Of a stretch of DNA of 35,475 nt, positions 1 to 14,379 are shown piece by piece. The notes under the pieces are model-generated. The model worked only from the letters and a program-made list of their open reading frames with translations, did no database searches and had not been told where the DNA came from. Position 1 is the stretch's first letter. Each line of letters opens with the position of its first letter. Source of the DNA: Ectocarpus siliculosus (lineage: Eukaryota; Sar; Phaeophyceae; Ectocarpales; Ectocarpaceae); the NCBI GenBank assembly GCA_000310025.1, contig FN649727.1, positions 4,106,585-4,142,059 of the forward strand, written 5' to 3'. The position numbers were made by a program, and so were the translations under genes.

Positions 1-680
1 TTGGGGGGGGGGGGGGCGGCATAACACGTTCACTAGTGTAGTGTAATTCATGGCCCATCCAAGGGCTTTGTGTACGTGTGTTTGACTAACGAAAAAAACA
101 AAAACGTAAGTACGTAGAGCATTCGAAGCAAATGGGTTTGACGTCGTGGCAGTTCGTTGTTAAGGGACCAGTGAATACGGGTTTCCCCAATTATGGGTTT
201 CCCACGGTGGAGAGAAGGGTGTGCCACGAGGGTAGGCGGGGACCGGAGGGGGGAGAAGAGCTCGAAACTGATGGGTTTTTTTCTTCTGCAAGGCATCTAG
301 CTGGCCTCGTGTGTAAGAAGCAACAAGTCTAGCTGACTTCTCCTGTGCGCGGCCAAGGTAGAAAAGCCACTGCAAACAACAGCTAGCAAAAAGATAAATT
401 TCGTTGGGGACAGCAGTAGCTGCAGAACACCGCTATCGCTCAGGGCAACTTCTTCTCATCCCCTTTCAACATCTCAGCCTGCCTGCCTCACTCTCTCCCA
501 AGTCCACTAGATACCTGTACAGAGATCCAACTCCTTTTAGGTACCTGTAGAGAGCCGGTGCGTCAAGCGGTGAACCAATCAATCGCTCGCGCGGACGCCT
601 GCGAAAAGCCCACGAAAGAGGCGCTAAAAAACAACCGTAGGCGGGCAGACGGAAGGATGGACACATACATACATACGCAC

Positions 681-3600
681 CGTAGATTCGGTTGAGCGAA
701 GCGCACTCGTGGTTCCCCCTCAAAAGAAAAAAAGACTCCGGATACCTGCGCCACGGCAAGGAATTGGAAGGGAGAGGAAGGGAGGGGGGGAGAGACGGGC
801 GTGCGCATGAGTTACGAGAGAAAGAGGCAATATTGAAATGGATCACCGGATATTGAAAGGGATGACCGCAAAAAACTCCTCGGCGGGCATGGGAAAAAAG
901 TGCCGCAGGAAAGTGGGTTTATTGGTTGTCGGCGACTTTCTGCTCTCATTGCTCCGTTTCTCAACAAAAAATCGTCGACACGACATACTTGAAAAAAAAA
1001 AATCGTCATGCGGACGCACCCCCCCTCGAAACACTGCTCTCGAAAACCCCTTTTGACACCCAAATATCACACTTTTTTTTGGCTGCGTATGTAAACGTTA
1101 GGGCGGAAACGTATTTTCGAAGTGCACGACATGTCATCGACTCGGAAACCCCTGCGTCTCGGCACGGACATGCTCGCGACTCACAGCCGGACCGGACCGG
1201 AAAACCACCCAAAAAGAAAAAGAAAGCCCACCGTAGGAGGTGACACGACGTAAGATACCACAGCCCTGGCACCGATTTTCAAAAACACTCGCTCTCCCAC
1301 CACAGAGCAGAAAGATTTGGCAGCGGCGAAAACGGTGGCGTTGAAGCCGCCTCGCTTTCCGAAAATATCGTTTCATCTACTCTGTATGCATCCTTTTCTT
1401 CGTAATCGAGCTTTGAAAAATCCGTCCAAGGGTGGGCGTGGTATCTTGCGTCATGTCCCCTACGGTACCACGTACATACAACGCCGTCAGACACGCCTTA
1501 CTTAAGCTCGTAGCAGAGAAGCAGCATGACCGTCTCGGTGCAAAGAAAGACGCATGTGTACATACAAGTCCTTAGCACATGGTACGACGACATCAGGCAC
1601 GCATTTACTTGAGCTTGTAGCAGAGCAGCAGCATGACCGTCTCGATGCTCTGCTTGGCGCGGTCCACGTAATCGCCCAGGAAGACGTAGTTGGCGCTGGG
1701 AGGGAAGCCGCCCATCTCGAAGAGCCTCAGCAGGTCGTGGTACTGCCCGTGCACGTCTCCGCAGATGTTGATCGGACATCGCACCTGTTGCGTTGTTACA
1801 TACGGAAGGCGGAGACCGGGCGGCAAGACGGGCCGACGAAAAAAGGTAGAACTCAACAAGGACGGACGCCCGAAGAGACGAAATTAGGTAGAAATGAACA
1901 AGGACGGACCCCTAGAGAGACGAACAAAGGTAGAAATGAACAAGGATGGACGCCCAAAAGAGACGAAAGAAGGTAGAAATCAACAAGGACGGACGCCTAA
2001 AGAGACGAACACAAGTAGAAATGAACAAGGATGGACGCCCAAAGAGACGAAAAAAGGTAGAAATCAACAAGGACGGACGCCCAAAGAGATATGAACAAGG
2101 ATAAGCTTTGTCAGACAGGCACAAACAAGGGTGCTTCATCGACCTGTTGACGCACGAGGGCTGCACTTGTCCTACGGTCAAGGTGTACTCGACCATCCAT
2201 AGCATCCATCCAACACGGAACCCCCCCCGCGAACCCCGCGATCGTCGCGACGCTCGTGCCCATTGCCCTCGGAGAGCTTTTTGTTTTTACCCCTTGTCGC
2301 GAAATGTGCACCACGGCAGAGTGGGACAATTGCGGCAGCAGCCACCCTTTCGATGCGACTGCTGTACTGTACTAAAAAACACACACACAGTGAGGCGGGT
2401 AATAGCTACGAGTTCCTTTAAGGTGGGAGGGAAGCGAGCAAGAGCGGTGTCTTGCGCTAAGAAAACAAACCACACACCGGACCAAACACAATGACACCCA
2501 ACAGACTCAACAGAGAACAGGAAAGCAGCCTGCAGTCACCCTTTCGCCTGGCGGTGGGCTTCTTGAGGTTTGTATACCGTAAGGTTGCGAGTCAGCGCGC
2601 AGGGGTGCCACCGATTTTCAAAGCGCCATTTCTCCACAATCAGGAGGTTACCACTGCTGACGAAGAGGGTGGTTTTGGAAATATCTCATCGAGAGCTTTC
2701 CGGAGAAGTATCAGTTGGCGCTCGCACCCTCCTGGTTGTGGAGAAATCGCGCTTTGAAAATCGATCGCACCCCTGTGCGCTGACTCGCAACCTTACGGTA
2801 TATTGGTGCTGGTCGATGATGTGAGTGGGGTGTTCGCATTGTTTTTTATTCATTTTGTCGTTATCGTCGTTTTTCGTTGGCGGTGTTGGTGCTTACTGGT
2901 GATCCCACGCGCAAAACATCAACCCTGGGTAAGGGCTTGTAGTAGACGGCAGGACGAGGCTATTGTGGGAGGGTGCGTATGGAGGCAACAAAAAAACAAA
3001 CATGTGCAGCAAGCAGCCTGCTGCAGCTGTGAGACTCTCTCGATGCTCCACCGGGGGGTTAGTTTGGACTGAACGGACTTATTACTTGGGGGGATTTGTC
3101 TAAACCGTATGGGTAGCTAATACCTGAAATGTTTTTGTGCGAAATCGTTCTAGTATTCGAAATTAAGCATCTCTCGATCGATCCCGAACTTCGGTGGATC
3201 GATTTCTCTGGAACCACTGTACTTCCTGCCCTATGGGATGTCTTGGATTGCAATCGAGATAGCTTGCTCGAAGGATCACCACCTCCCTTCCCAAAAAATG
3301 CAGTGTACAAGGACAGCGGCATCATAGTGCTGGCTATGAAGGGTCAACTCGCTCCTCCCGAACCCACTCACCCCTAGTTCCTAAAAATTAATCAGCACAC
3401 AATATGATGCATGAAAAATTGATGCACGACAAATGTGTCCACTCTCAAACACAGTCAACAATTATGATATCGTTTGTTTTTTTTTCTTCTCGGAAGCTTG
3501 AATTGAATATATTTTGTTTGTAGTTGGAAGACAAGTCATAATCAACGAACTAAACGATGCCTTCAAAATTGAAAAACACGAACGTGTGCCCTCTAAAACA

Positions 3601-3870
3601 CAGCAGTCTGAGAAAATGGTATTGGTGGCGTTGTTTTATACTCCTTATTTCAACATTCTGTGGGTTTGGCGGAAGATAAGCCAAAAGCAGAAGCAGCAGC
3701 GATACGCACCTCTAAAAGCATAGGCTGCGCCAGGAACACCTCCCGTGCTCGCTTCACCACGATGGCGATGTCCTCCCCGGGGAGGGCCACTTCCGTCCCC
3801 GGCCGCTGAGACTTGACGGACAGCAGCTTGGCTATGCACTCCTCCACTATCGCGTCAACATCCACTGGTG
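681..3870 (-). CDS. PP1-type Ser/Thr protein phosphatase catalytic subunit (partial, 3 exons seen)
   Basis: This metal-dependent phosphatase of the PPP family removes phosphate from Ser/Thr in the cytosol and nucleus. Visible exons on the minus strand are 3870-3710, 1784-1609 and 745-681 (134 codons), joined by GT-AG introns with matching phases. The first matches the PP1 N-terminal helices (VDVDAIVEE, then FLAQPMLLE). The second carries the metal-site motif GDVHGQ and [12 protein letters not shown]. The third carries [13 protein letters not shown]. The text follows PP1 more closely than PP2A or calcineurin. Oddity: the PPP signature GDxVDRG reads GDYVDRA (GCC codon near 1656). The last exon seen ends at a GTGCGT donor at 680, and no later PP1 exon (DECKRR onward) lies to its left. 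The C-terminal half, with the remaining metal-binding His residues, is therefore outside the window or lost. The first exon, ending in phase 1 upstream of 3870, was not found. Family call is strong; completeness is unknown. Confidence 0.85.
1498..1540 (-). repeat. Duplicated tail of a PP1 exon, inside the next intron
   Basis: These 43 bases match 1605-1647, the 3' end of the second visible PP1 exon plus its splice donor, at 39 of 43 positions. The copy reads [13 protein letters not shown] where the exon reads [14 protein letters not shown], and it keeps a GTAAGG donor. No good acceptor precedes it; the nearest AG is inside the copy. It is a partial tandem duplication that may act as a decoy or alternative donor. 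Confidence 0.8.
1844..2096 (+). repeat. 42-bp minisatellite, six copies
   Basis: Units begin near 1844, 1886, 1928, 1971, 2013 and 2055 and share the core aggtagaaatgaacaagg followed by acggacgcccaaagagacga. Copies differ by a few substitutions and one by a single base. The period is a multiple of three, so the plus strand keeps a 14-residue repeated reading frame ([10 protein letters not shown]-like). The array lies in an intron of the PP1 gene on the other strand, and I see no start context or splice sites for a gene of its own. Confidence 0.9.
2573..2802. mobile_element. MITE-like element with ~70-bp terminal inverted repeats
   Basis: The left arm (2573-2643) begins tataccgtaaggttgcgagt and the right arm (about 2730-2802) is its reverse complement with only a few mismatches. 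About 85 bp of unrelated sequence separates the arms. There is no coding capacity. The size, long TIRs and position inside an intron suggest a non-autonomous DNA transposon or foldback element. The arms start with TATA, so a TA target duplication is possible but not proven. A very weak similar fragment (gcaccgattttcaaa and its inverse) may lie at about 1268-1440. Confidence 0.7.
3060..3680. other. AT-richer intron segment with an unassigned 82-codon ORF
   Basis: This part of the first visible PP1 intron is clearly richer in A+T than the flanks, especially 3380-3530. A plus-strand frame at 3129-3377 runs from ATG to stop and reads, for example, [21 protein letters not shown] do not recognise it. 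It has no evident splice signals or partner exons. It could be a remnant of inserted sequence or chance. Confidence 0.25.
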
Positions 3871-5963
3871 CTGAAGAAAACAGCAGTGAAACAGAAACGA
3901 GGCGAGCAAAAATCAAGGAAAACATTACCATACAAATATGTAGCCAAGAGGGAAGAACACAAAGACATGGAAGTGGTTGTGGCCCGTTGCCCATTTTGCC
4001 CATTTGCCCGGAAAGTCGATCACTTCCCCGGGGCAAGATGCATATTCCATTGCACTCTGTACATAACATAAATCAACGAAATATAGAAGTATGTGCCGAT
4101 AACAAGCTGGTTGTTGATGTTGGGGTCGGGTGGAGAGAAAAAGTCTACAGAAGTAGACCTTGCGTGACCCGGTGCGTGAGGCCAGCAGATTACACGCACT
4201 ATTAGGGAAAATTCTGCGCCAGCTCTGTCGAGGGATCAAGAGAGGTCCATTCCGTGGCCACACCCCCGCCGTCCGTCCTCTCATCTTTGCTGGCAGCAAT
4301 GCTATTGGACTACATGCGGAAGGACGACGGAGACTGGGCGCTGGTCGACTGCTGTGCAACCAGATGTGCGCAACCACGAAGGTTGGCGAAGGGTAAGGGT
4401 CGTAAGGGTCGATCAAGCAGCAGGTACTGCCAGAGAGAGAGAGAGAGAGAGAGAGAGACGCCATCAACAGCACGCTGCTGCCAGTCTGCAGGCTGCTGTA
4501 CTGCACACGTGTTGCGGAAACAACCATGCGTTCCTGTTATTGACCCGAGCTGCAGGCACACAGGACTTCTGCTGTATTACTGCTGCCGCTGCTGCTGCTG
4601 CTTTCGCTTGTGTATGGCGATACGAAGCATTGGAGAGGCAACGCTCCTTTTGCTGCTGTGCCCGTGGTGGCACAGTAGTTCTGATAGGCAACATTTATCT
4701 CTCTGCTCTTTCTCGCGCTTATCCTGGACTGCGCAAGCACGTGGTCAACGTTTGTATGTGCCTGCCTGCCTGCCTGCGCCCGGTTCCTCTCGGTCTACAC
4801 AAAACGACGGCAGCAGCAGCAGCAGCAGTTGGACAACTTCCACAGCAGAGGCCCCACCCTCTCAAACGGCCCCATTTGGGAACGACCCTCACTCACCCTC
4901 GACTTCGGGGGACTGCTCATCACCGCTGGCGGCCCCATCTCCCTCGTCCATGCCAACACTGGCTCCGGTTGTTTCTCCCCTGGTTCCTAGCCCCAGCTGT
5001 CCGGGTTCTCTCGCCTATGTAGCTGCTGCTACTGGCTGTGGCTTCTGCTCTGCTGCTGCAGCTGTGCCGCCGCAGGTGTGTGCTGCCTGTTTTGCTGTTG
5101 CAGTCACAAGTCAAAAGGTCACAACCAAGGTAGTCCTTCCCTTCAGCGATAAACCAAAGGACTACCAGACATGATACGATGTGACGTGGTGTGGTCCAGC
5201 TGCAGGCAAGAACTGGTTGATTCGGCTGCTGGCAGAGATAGCACAGCAAAAAAGGGGCCGCGGTCTGGCACCAGAAAACAAGACAAGTAGAGGGTAGTTC
5301 AACGTCTCGGATTTGGCGCAGCAGGCAGCAGCAGCAGCGTATGCGACAGCAACGACACTCACGACGTACGCGGCACCGCGTGTAGGACAGAGATCTCAAA
5401 CAGCGTGTTCGGTTGCTGAGCTATCGCTGATCGCCCGCAGGCAACGTGTCCTTTGTGGCCTGTTCCTCTTGCCTCTCACACGCACTCACCTCAAAACAGA
5501 GGCCCCCTGTCGTCATATGATCGATCGATCAGATGTGATGGATGATAGCAGGAGACAGGAGACATTCCGACCGACTGGTGCGGCGGGATTTGCGATGTAA
5601 CGTTCGATCGTATTTGGAATCAAATTCCTCGTTTTTCGACTTCAACATCGACGTCGTCGGCGACACCTATGTATGGCGGTGAAGCCCCTCTGCGTGCCTT
5701 CTCGCCTCGAAAGGCCAGCTACTTTGTTCTTTGTTCTTCGTTCTGCTGTCGGGTTGCCAGTGTGGCGTTCGGTTTCGCGACCCTTACCTTTTGTGTTTGC
5801 CTGTTACCTCGTGGAGTATCTGTTTCGACAACAACAAGTGGATCGGAGATTTAAGGATCCATAAGAAGGGCGTAGGAACAACTTTTAACAGCGAGGGGGC
5901 CTCGTCGGTGCCGATCGGAACCGTTCTCGATTACCCTTGCCCTCTGCAAGGCATATTGTAAGG
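3871..5963. promoter_or_regulatory. Divergent spacer between the PP1 and TTLL genes
   Basis: This stretch should contain the missing PP1 first exon (minus) and the 5' UTR and promoter of the TTLL gene (plus). I found no exon I could defend. It holds a GA microsatellite, CTG/CAG-rich sequence (4560-5350) and a short GATC-rich run near 5520-5535. Several long open frames (for example 4254-5174 plus) are low-complexity and show no family signal. Confidence 0.4.
4432..4458. repeat. (AG)n microsatellite
   Basis: An uninterrupted run of about 13 AG units in the spacer between the PP1 and TTLL genes. Confidence 0.9.
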
Positions 5964-11212
<5,249 letters not shown>

Positions 11213-13389
11213 TGATGATGATGTCAATCAACCGTCAGAGTGAGAGCCGGGCGGTGTCCCATACGAGTGCGAGCTTGTGCATCGTTCTTGTTCTCGCAAG
11301 CAAGCGCTACTTCTAGCGAGCACACTATACGCGAGCGAATGTTCGACCGCTTTTCGTAGCAAAGGGCAAATTTTGTCTATTTTCTTCAGGTTGCAAGGGT
11401 CGACATGACCGGGTGCCGGCGGGTGCCGGCGTCCGCCACTGTGTGTTTGTCATTGCTTTCCATGAAACGGGGGCATTTCTGCATTATTTTATTATTTTGC
11501 ATCCCCCCCCACCCACTCCACCCGACCCTACCCCTCCCCACCCCACCCCATCCATCGCCGCCACGTTAATTCTTGATTGGATATTGTCGCCCACCTCTTG
11601 GTAATCAGCGAGCAACTGACGACGCCTTTGTTTTCTTTCGTGCAACCAAGCATTGGAGAAGCACGGCTTCGGGCGATTCGGGGAGTGTTTCGATGAGATT
11701 CCTTGAAGAAAATGGTATTATTTACCCGAAGGGCCGGGGGTTGTTCGAATTTGACCAAAACAGCTGTGCTGAGAAATTGACGGGACGAGTGTATAGTCAC
11801 GGGCGTTTCCCGCGAGGCAACAACATCCATCGCCAAATTTCTGTTCGAGTGCCCGGGATCTACATTTCTCCAACGCCATTGCTACCGCAGGGTGTCGAAA
11901 AAATATAATCTCCAACCGGGGGACGGTGATACGGCGAGAAAATATCACCAGCACTGGCCGCAACCTCAAGAAGAGTTCGACCGCAAGGCTTCCGTGTGTC
12001 AGTTTATCTAGATAGTTCTGCCGTTTCACGCTTCTCGTTCCTTTTCTGTTTCTGACCTCTGACCCGGAAAGAGGACCGGTGAAGCGAACTCGAGACCGAG
12101 ACTCAACTGAAACATGGTAAGACACAGGAGGCTGCTTTTTGTGTAAGCCGTTTTGTTTTTTTTTCGTCCCACTTTTCTTTGGCGGCAGCAGTCTACACCG
12201 TTCGGTGTATGTTTGACGCACATCATCCGCTGTCTCCCACATCATGCCATGAAAGAAAAAGCATTTTTTTGTCAAAATATTTTTTGTTCACTCTCTCATC
12301 TTCGAGGAAACACGATTACCCTCTATCCGTGACAAAACGCAACACCAACGTCTAACAGCCCTCGTGTCATCTACATACCGAAGCGGCTGTTTCTATCCAA
12401 CCAATCACACAGACCTCACTCGTCTTCACTTTCTATACCATCGCGCCGGATATGAGCGAGTCGACCAAACGTAAAAAAACGCGACACGTGCCCACTACGC
12501 ACAGATGAGCACGCTCGCCCCCGGCATGTAAATCAACACCTCGGATGGCTTCAAAAACACGGTTGTATTTGTCATTTGACATAAAAGCCGTGGATTTAAG
12601 CATCATCGTGTTTGATTTAAAACGATATATTTTACCCAAAATTGCCCCCCCGACCCACCCCAAAGTCAACGATGCAAGGCACTCGCACGGAACACCCAAT
12701 ACACGATAAAAGAACTCTAGCAATGTAGTGCCCCTGCGTTCTGAACCGTCCATTTGGCGATGGACAAACACGCATGATCTTTCGCAGCACGCACACGTAA
12801 CACACTCACACATACCCACACGAAAAAACGTAACAACTTTCACCGGTTCTCGCGGAGACACAACAACGACGATTCGGTGAGGGCCGCCCTTCGAACAAAA
12901 AATCTCATTACGTTGCGACGGGCATGTATGCATGTTCACACGCACCTATTGCGCCACCATGGGGGGCGACAGAGCCTCCGCCGCTGCAAACGCACCCGGC
13001 GGGCTCCCTCACACAGAAACGCCAACAAGAGAGAAACCCGGCAACGTCGTCGGCCATACTACCCTTCTCGAACGCATATTTGAATATTTTTTCAGCGCGT
13101 CGAAGTCGCATGCACCCTCCTCTCCGTGGTGCGAAACCGCCGCCAACGGTCAACAAGCTCTATCGCGGAATCACAAAATCAATCAATCTCTCTCTCTTGC
13201 GTTCATCATCGTGTGGACATCACCGGTGTGGAAATCAACCCATTCATTTATCTACAAGAAGATGATAATCCATGTTACTATTTCATACAACAAACGTTTT
13301 CCCACCGCACACACGAGGCGTTAACTCAGCTCCGCCCGTCCCCACTTCAGCACCACCGCCGGCGGGGCCGGCTTTCCTTTTTCAATTTT
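11213..13389. other. Convergent spacer, no gene recognised
   Basis: This is the gap between the TTLL stop codon (plus) and the stop of the next gene (minus), so it holds both 3' UTRs. It includes a short GATGATG run just after the TTLL stop, a pyrimidine-rich CCCCACCC tract at 11506-11560, and AT-richer sequence at 12150-12300. The open frames here (for example 11718-12275 minus, 12433-12945 minus) have no family signal and no splice support. Confidence 0.5.
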
Positions 13390-14379
13390 TCAGTCCGATT
13401 CCGCGTCCTCCATCCTCCTTCGCGCCGCTCGGAAGCTCGACTTGAGCCGCCACACCTCCTTCTCCCCTCCCTCCACGACGATGGACCGCACGAGCTCGTC
13501 CGTCTCGCGCAGGAAGGTCTCCTCCCGCCAGCCGTACAGCCGGCACGCCTCCTCCACCCCGTCCAGCCCGCCGTTCTGCGCCGAGGTCATGGACCGCACG
13601 ACCTGCGCGGCGTGCCGCCGGCAGTAGTCCACCTGCAGGGCCGCCCGCCTCAGCTCCGGGTTCCTCGCCCGGACGGCCAGCTCCTTGGCGATCTCGACGG
13701 CCTGCAGGTCCGGGGAGTAGACGTCCGCCTGAGACGCGGCGACCGGGAAGCGGTGGACGGAGCGGATGACGTCTTCCGGCCACGACACACTCTTGCGGTG
13801 GGACCGGGAGGGCGGCGGCGGCGGCGTGGGCGGGGGTGTGGTGGCTGCCGTCGACGCTGCCTCCTCCGTCGAAGACGAGGAGGACACCCATCGCCCCAGG
13901 ACCGCGTTCTCGTCGGTCTTCTTCCGCGGCAGCAGCAGGACGGGCTTCTTCGCCGCGGTCGTCGTGATGATCTGGACCTCCGCCCCGGCCTGCCGCTGCG
14001 GCCTCTTCTGCTGCACGTGGCGGGGGTCGGCGGGCAGCAGCCCGTCTCCGCCGCCGGGCCTGGGCCACGCCACGAAGCTGCAGGACGACCGCAGCCCGAG
14101 AACCTCGCCGCCGTCGCGGCGGCGGGGGCGCGAGAAGACGGGCGCCCTCGCCGGCTTGTACGCTTCCGACAGGGCGGCGAACGGGGAGCCTCGTCGGCGA
14201 CCGCGCGGCCCGCCGCCGGCACCGGCGCCGCCGCCGGCGCCTGGGAAGGTTTGCAGGGTTCCCCTCTCGTGGTTCGGGATCAGGGCGGCGGAAAAGGGCT
14301 CCAGGCTGTGCGGGTTGTTGTGGGAGGCGTGGCTGGCGTAGGACCGCTGCCTTCTCGTGAGGTAGGACGGAGAAGACAT
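13390..14379 (-). CDS. Putative PP1-interacting protein with PNUTS-like RVxF motif (329 aa)
   Basis: Single open exon from ATG at 14379 to TGA at 13390. The frame stays open upstream but has no earlier ATG. The N-terminal half is Gly/Pro/Arg/Ser-rich and probably disordered. The C-terminal third is less biased and looks alpha-helical. At residues 196-212 (codons 13794-13744) it reads KSVSWPEDVIRSVHRFP. KSVSW fits the RVxF docking consensus used by PP1 regulators, and the WPE[ED] that follows resembles the PP1-binding site of PNUTS (PPP1R10), where the core is TVTWPEE. After it comes a charged helical stretch (about 220-329) with several Arg-rich segments. No other PNUTS domain, such as the TFIIS N-terminal domain, is present, so this is not called PNUTS. 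A role as PP1 targeting or inhibitory subunit is inferred from the motif. A long plus-strand frame over the same bases is a GC shadow. Confidence 0.65.
   Translation of the reverse strand: MSSPSYLTRRQRSYASHASHNNPHSLEPFSAALIPNHERGTLQTFPGAGGGAGAGGGPRGRRRGSPFAALSEAYKPARAPVFSRPRRRDGGEVLGLRSSCSFVAWPRPGGGDGLLPADPRHVQQKRPQRQAGAEVQIITTTAAKKPVLLLPRKKTDENAVLGRWVSSSSSTEEAASTAATTPPPTPPPPPSRSHRKSVSWPEDVIRSVHRFPVAASQADVYSPDLQAVEIAKELAVRARNPELRRAALQVDYCRRHAAQVVRSMTSAQNGGLDGVEEACRLYGWREETFLRETDELVRSIVVEGGEKEVWRLKSSFRAARRRMEDAESD

Noticed and set aside
4254-5174. 306-codon plus-strand frame
   Set aside because: Made largely of GA and CTG repeats and Ser/Cys low complexity, with no family motif, splice support or sensible composition.
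11718-12275. 185-codon minus-strand frame in the convergent spacer
   Set aside because: Unremarkable composition, no motif and no partner exons; expected by chance in this length.
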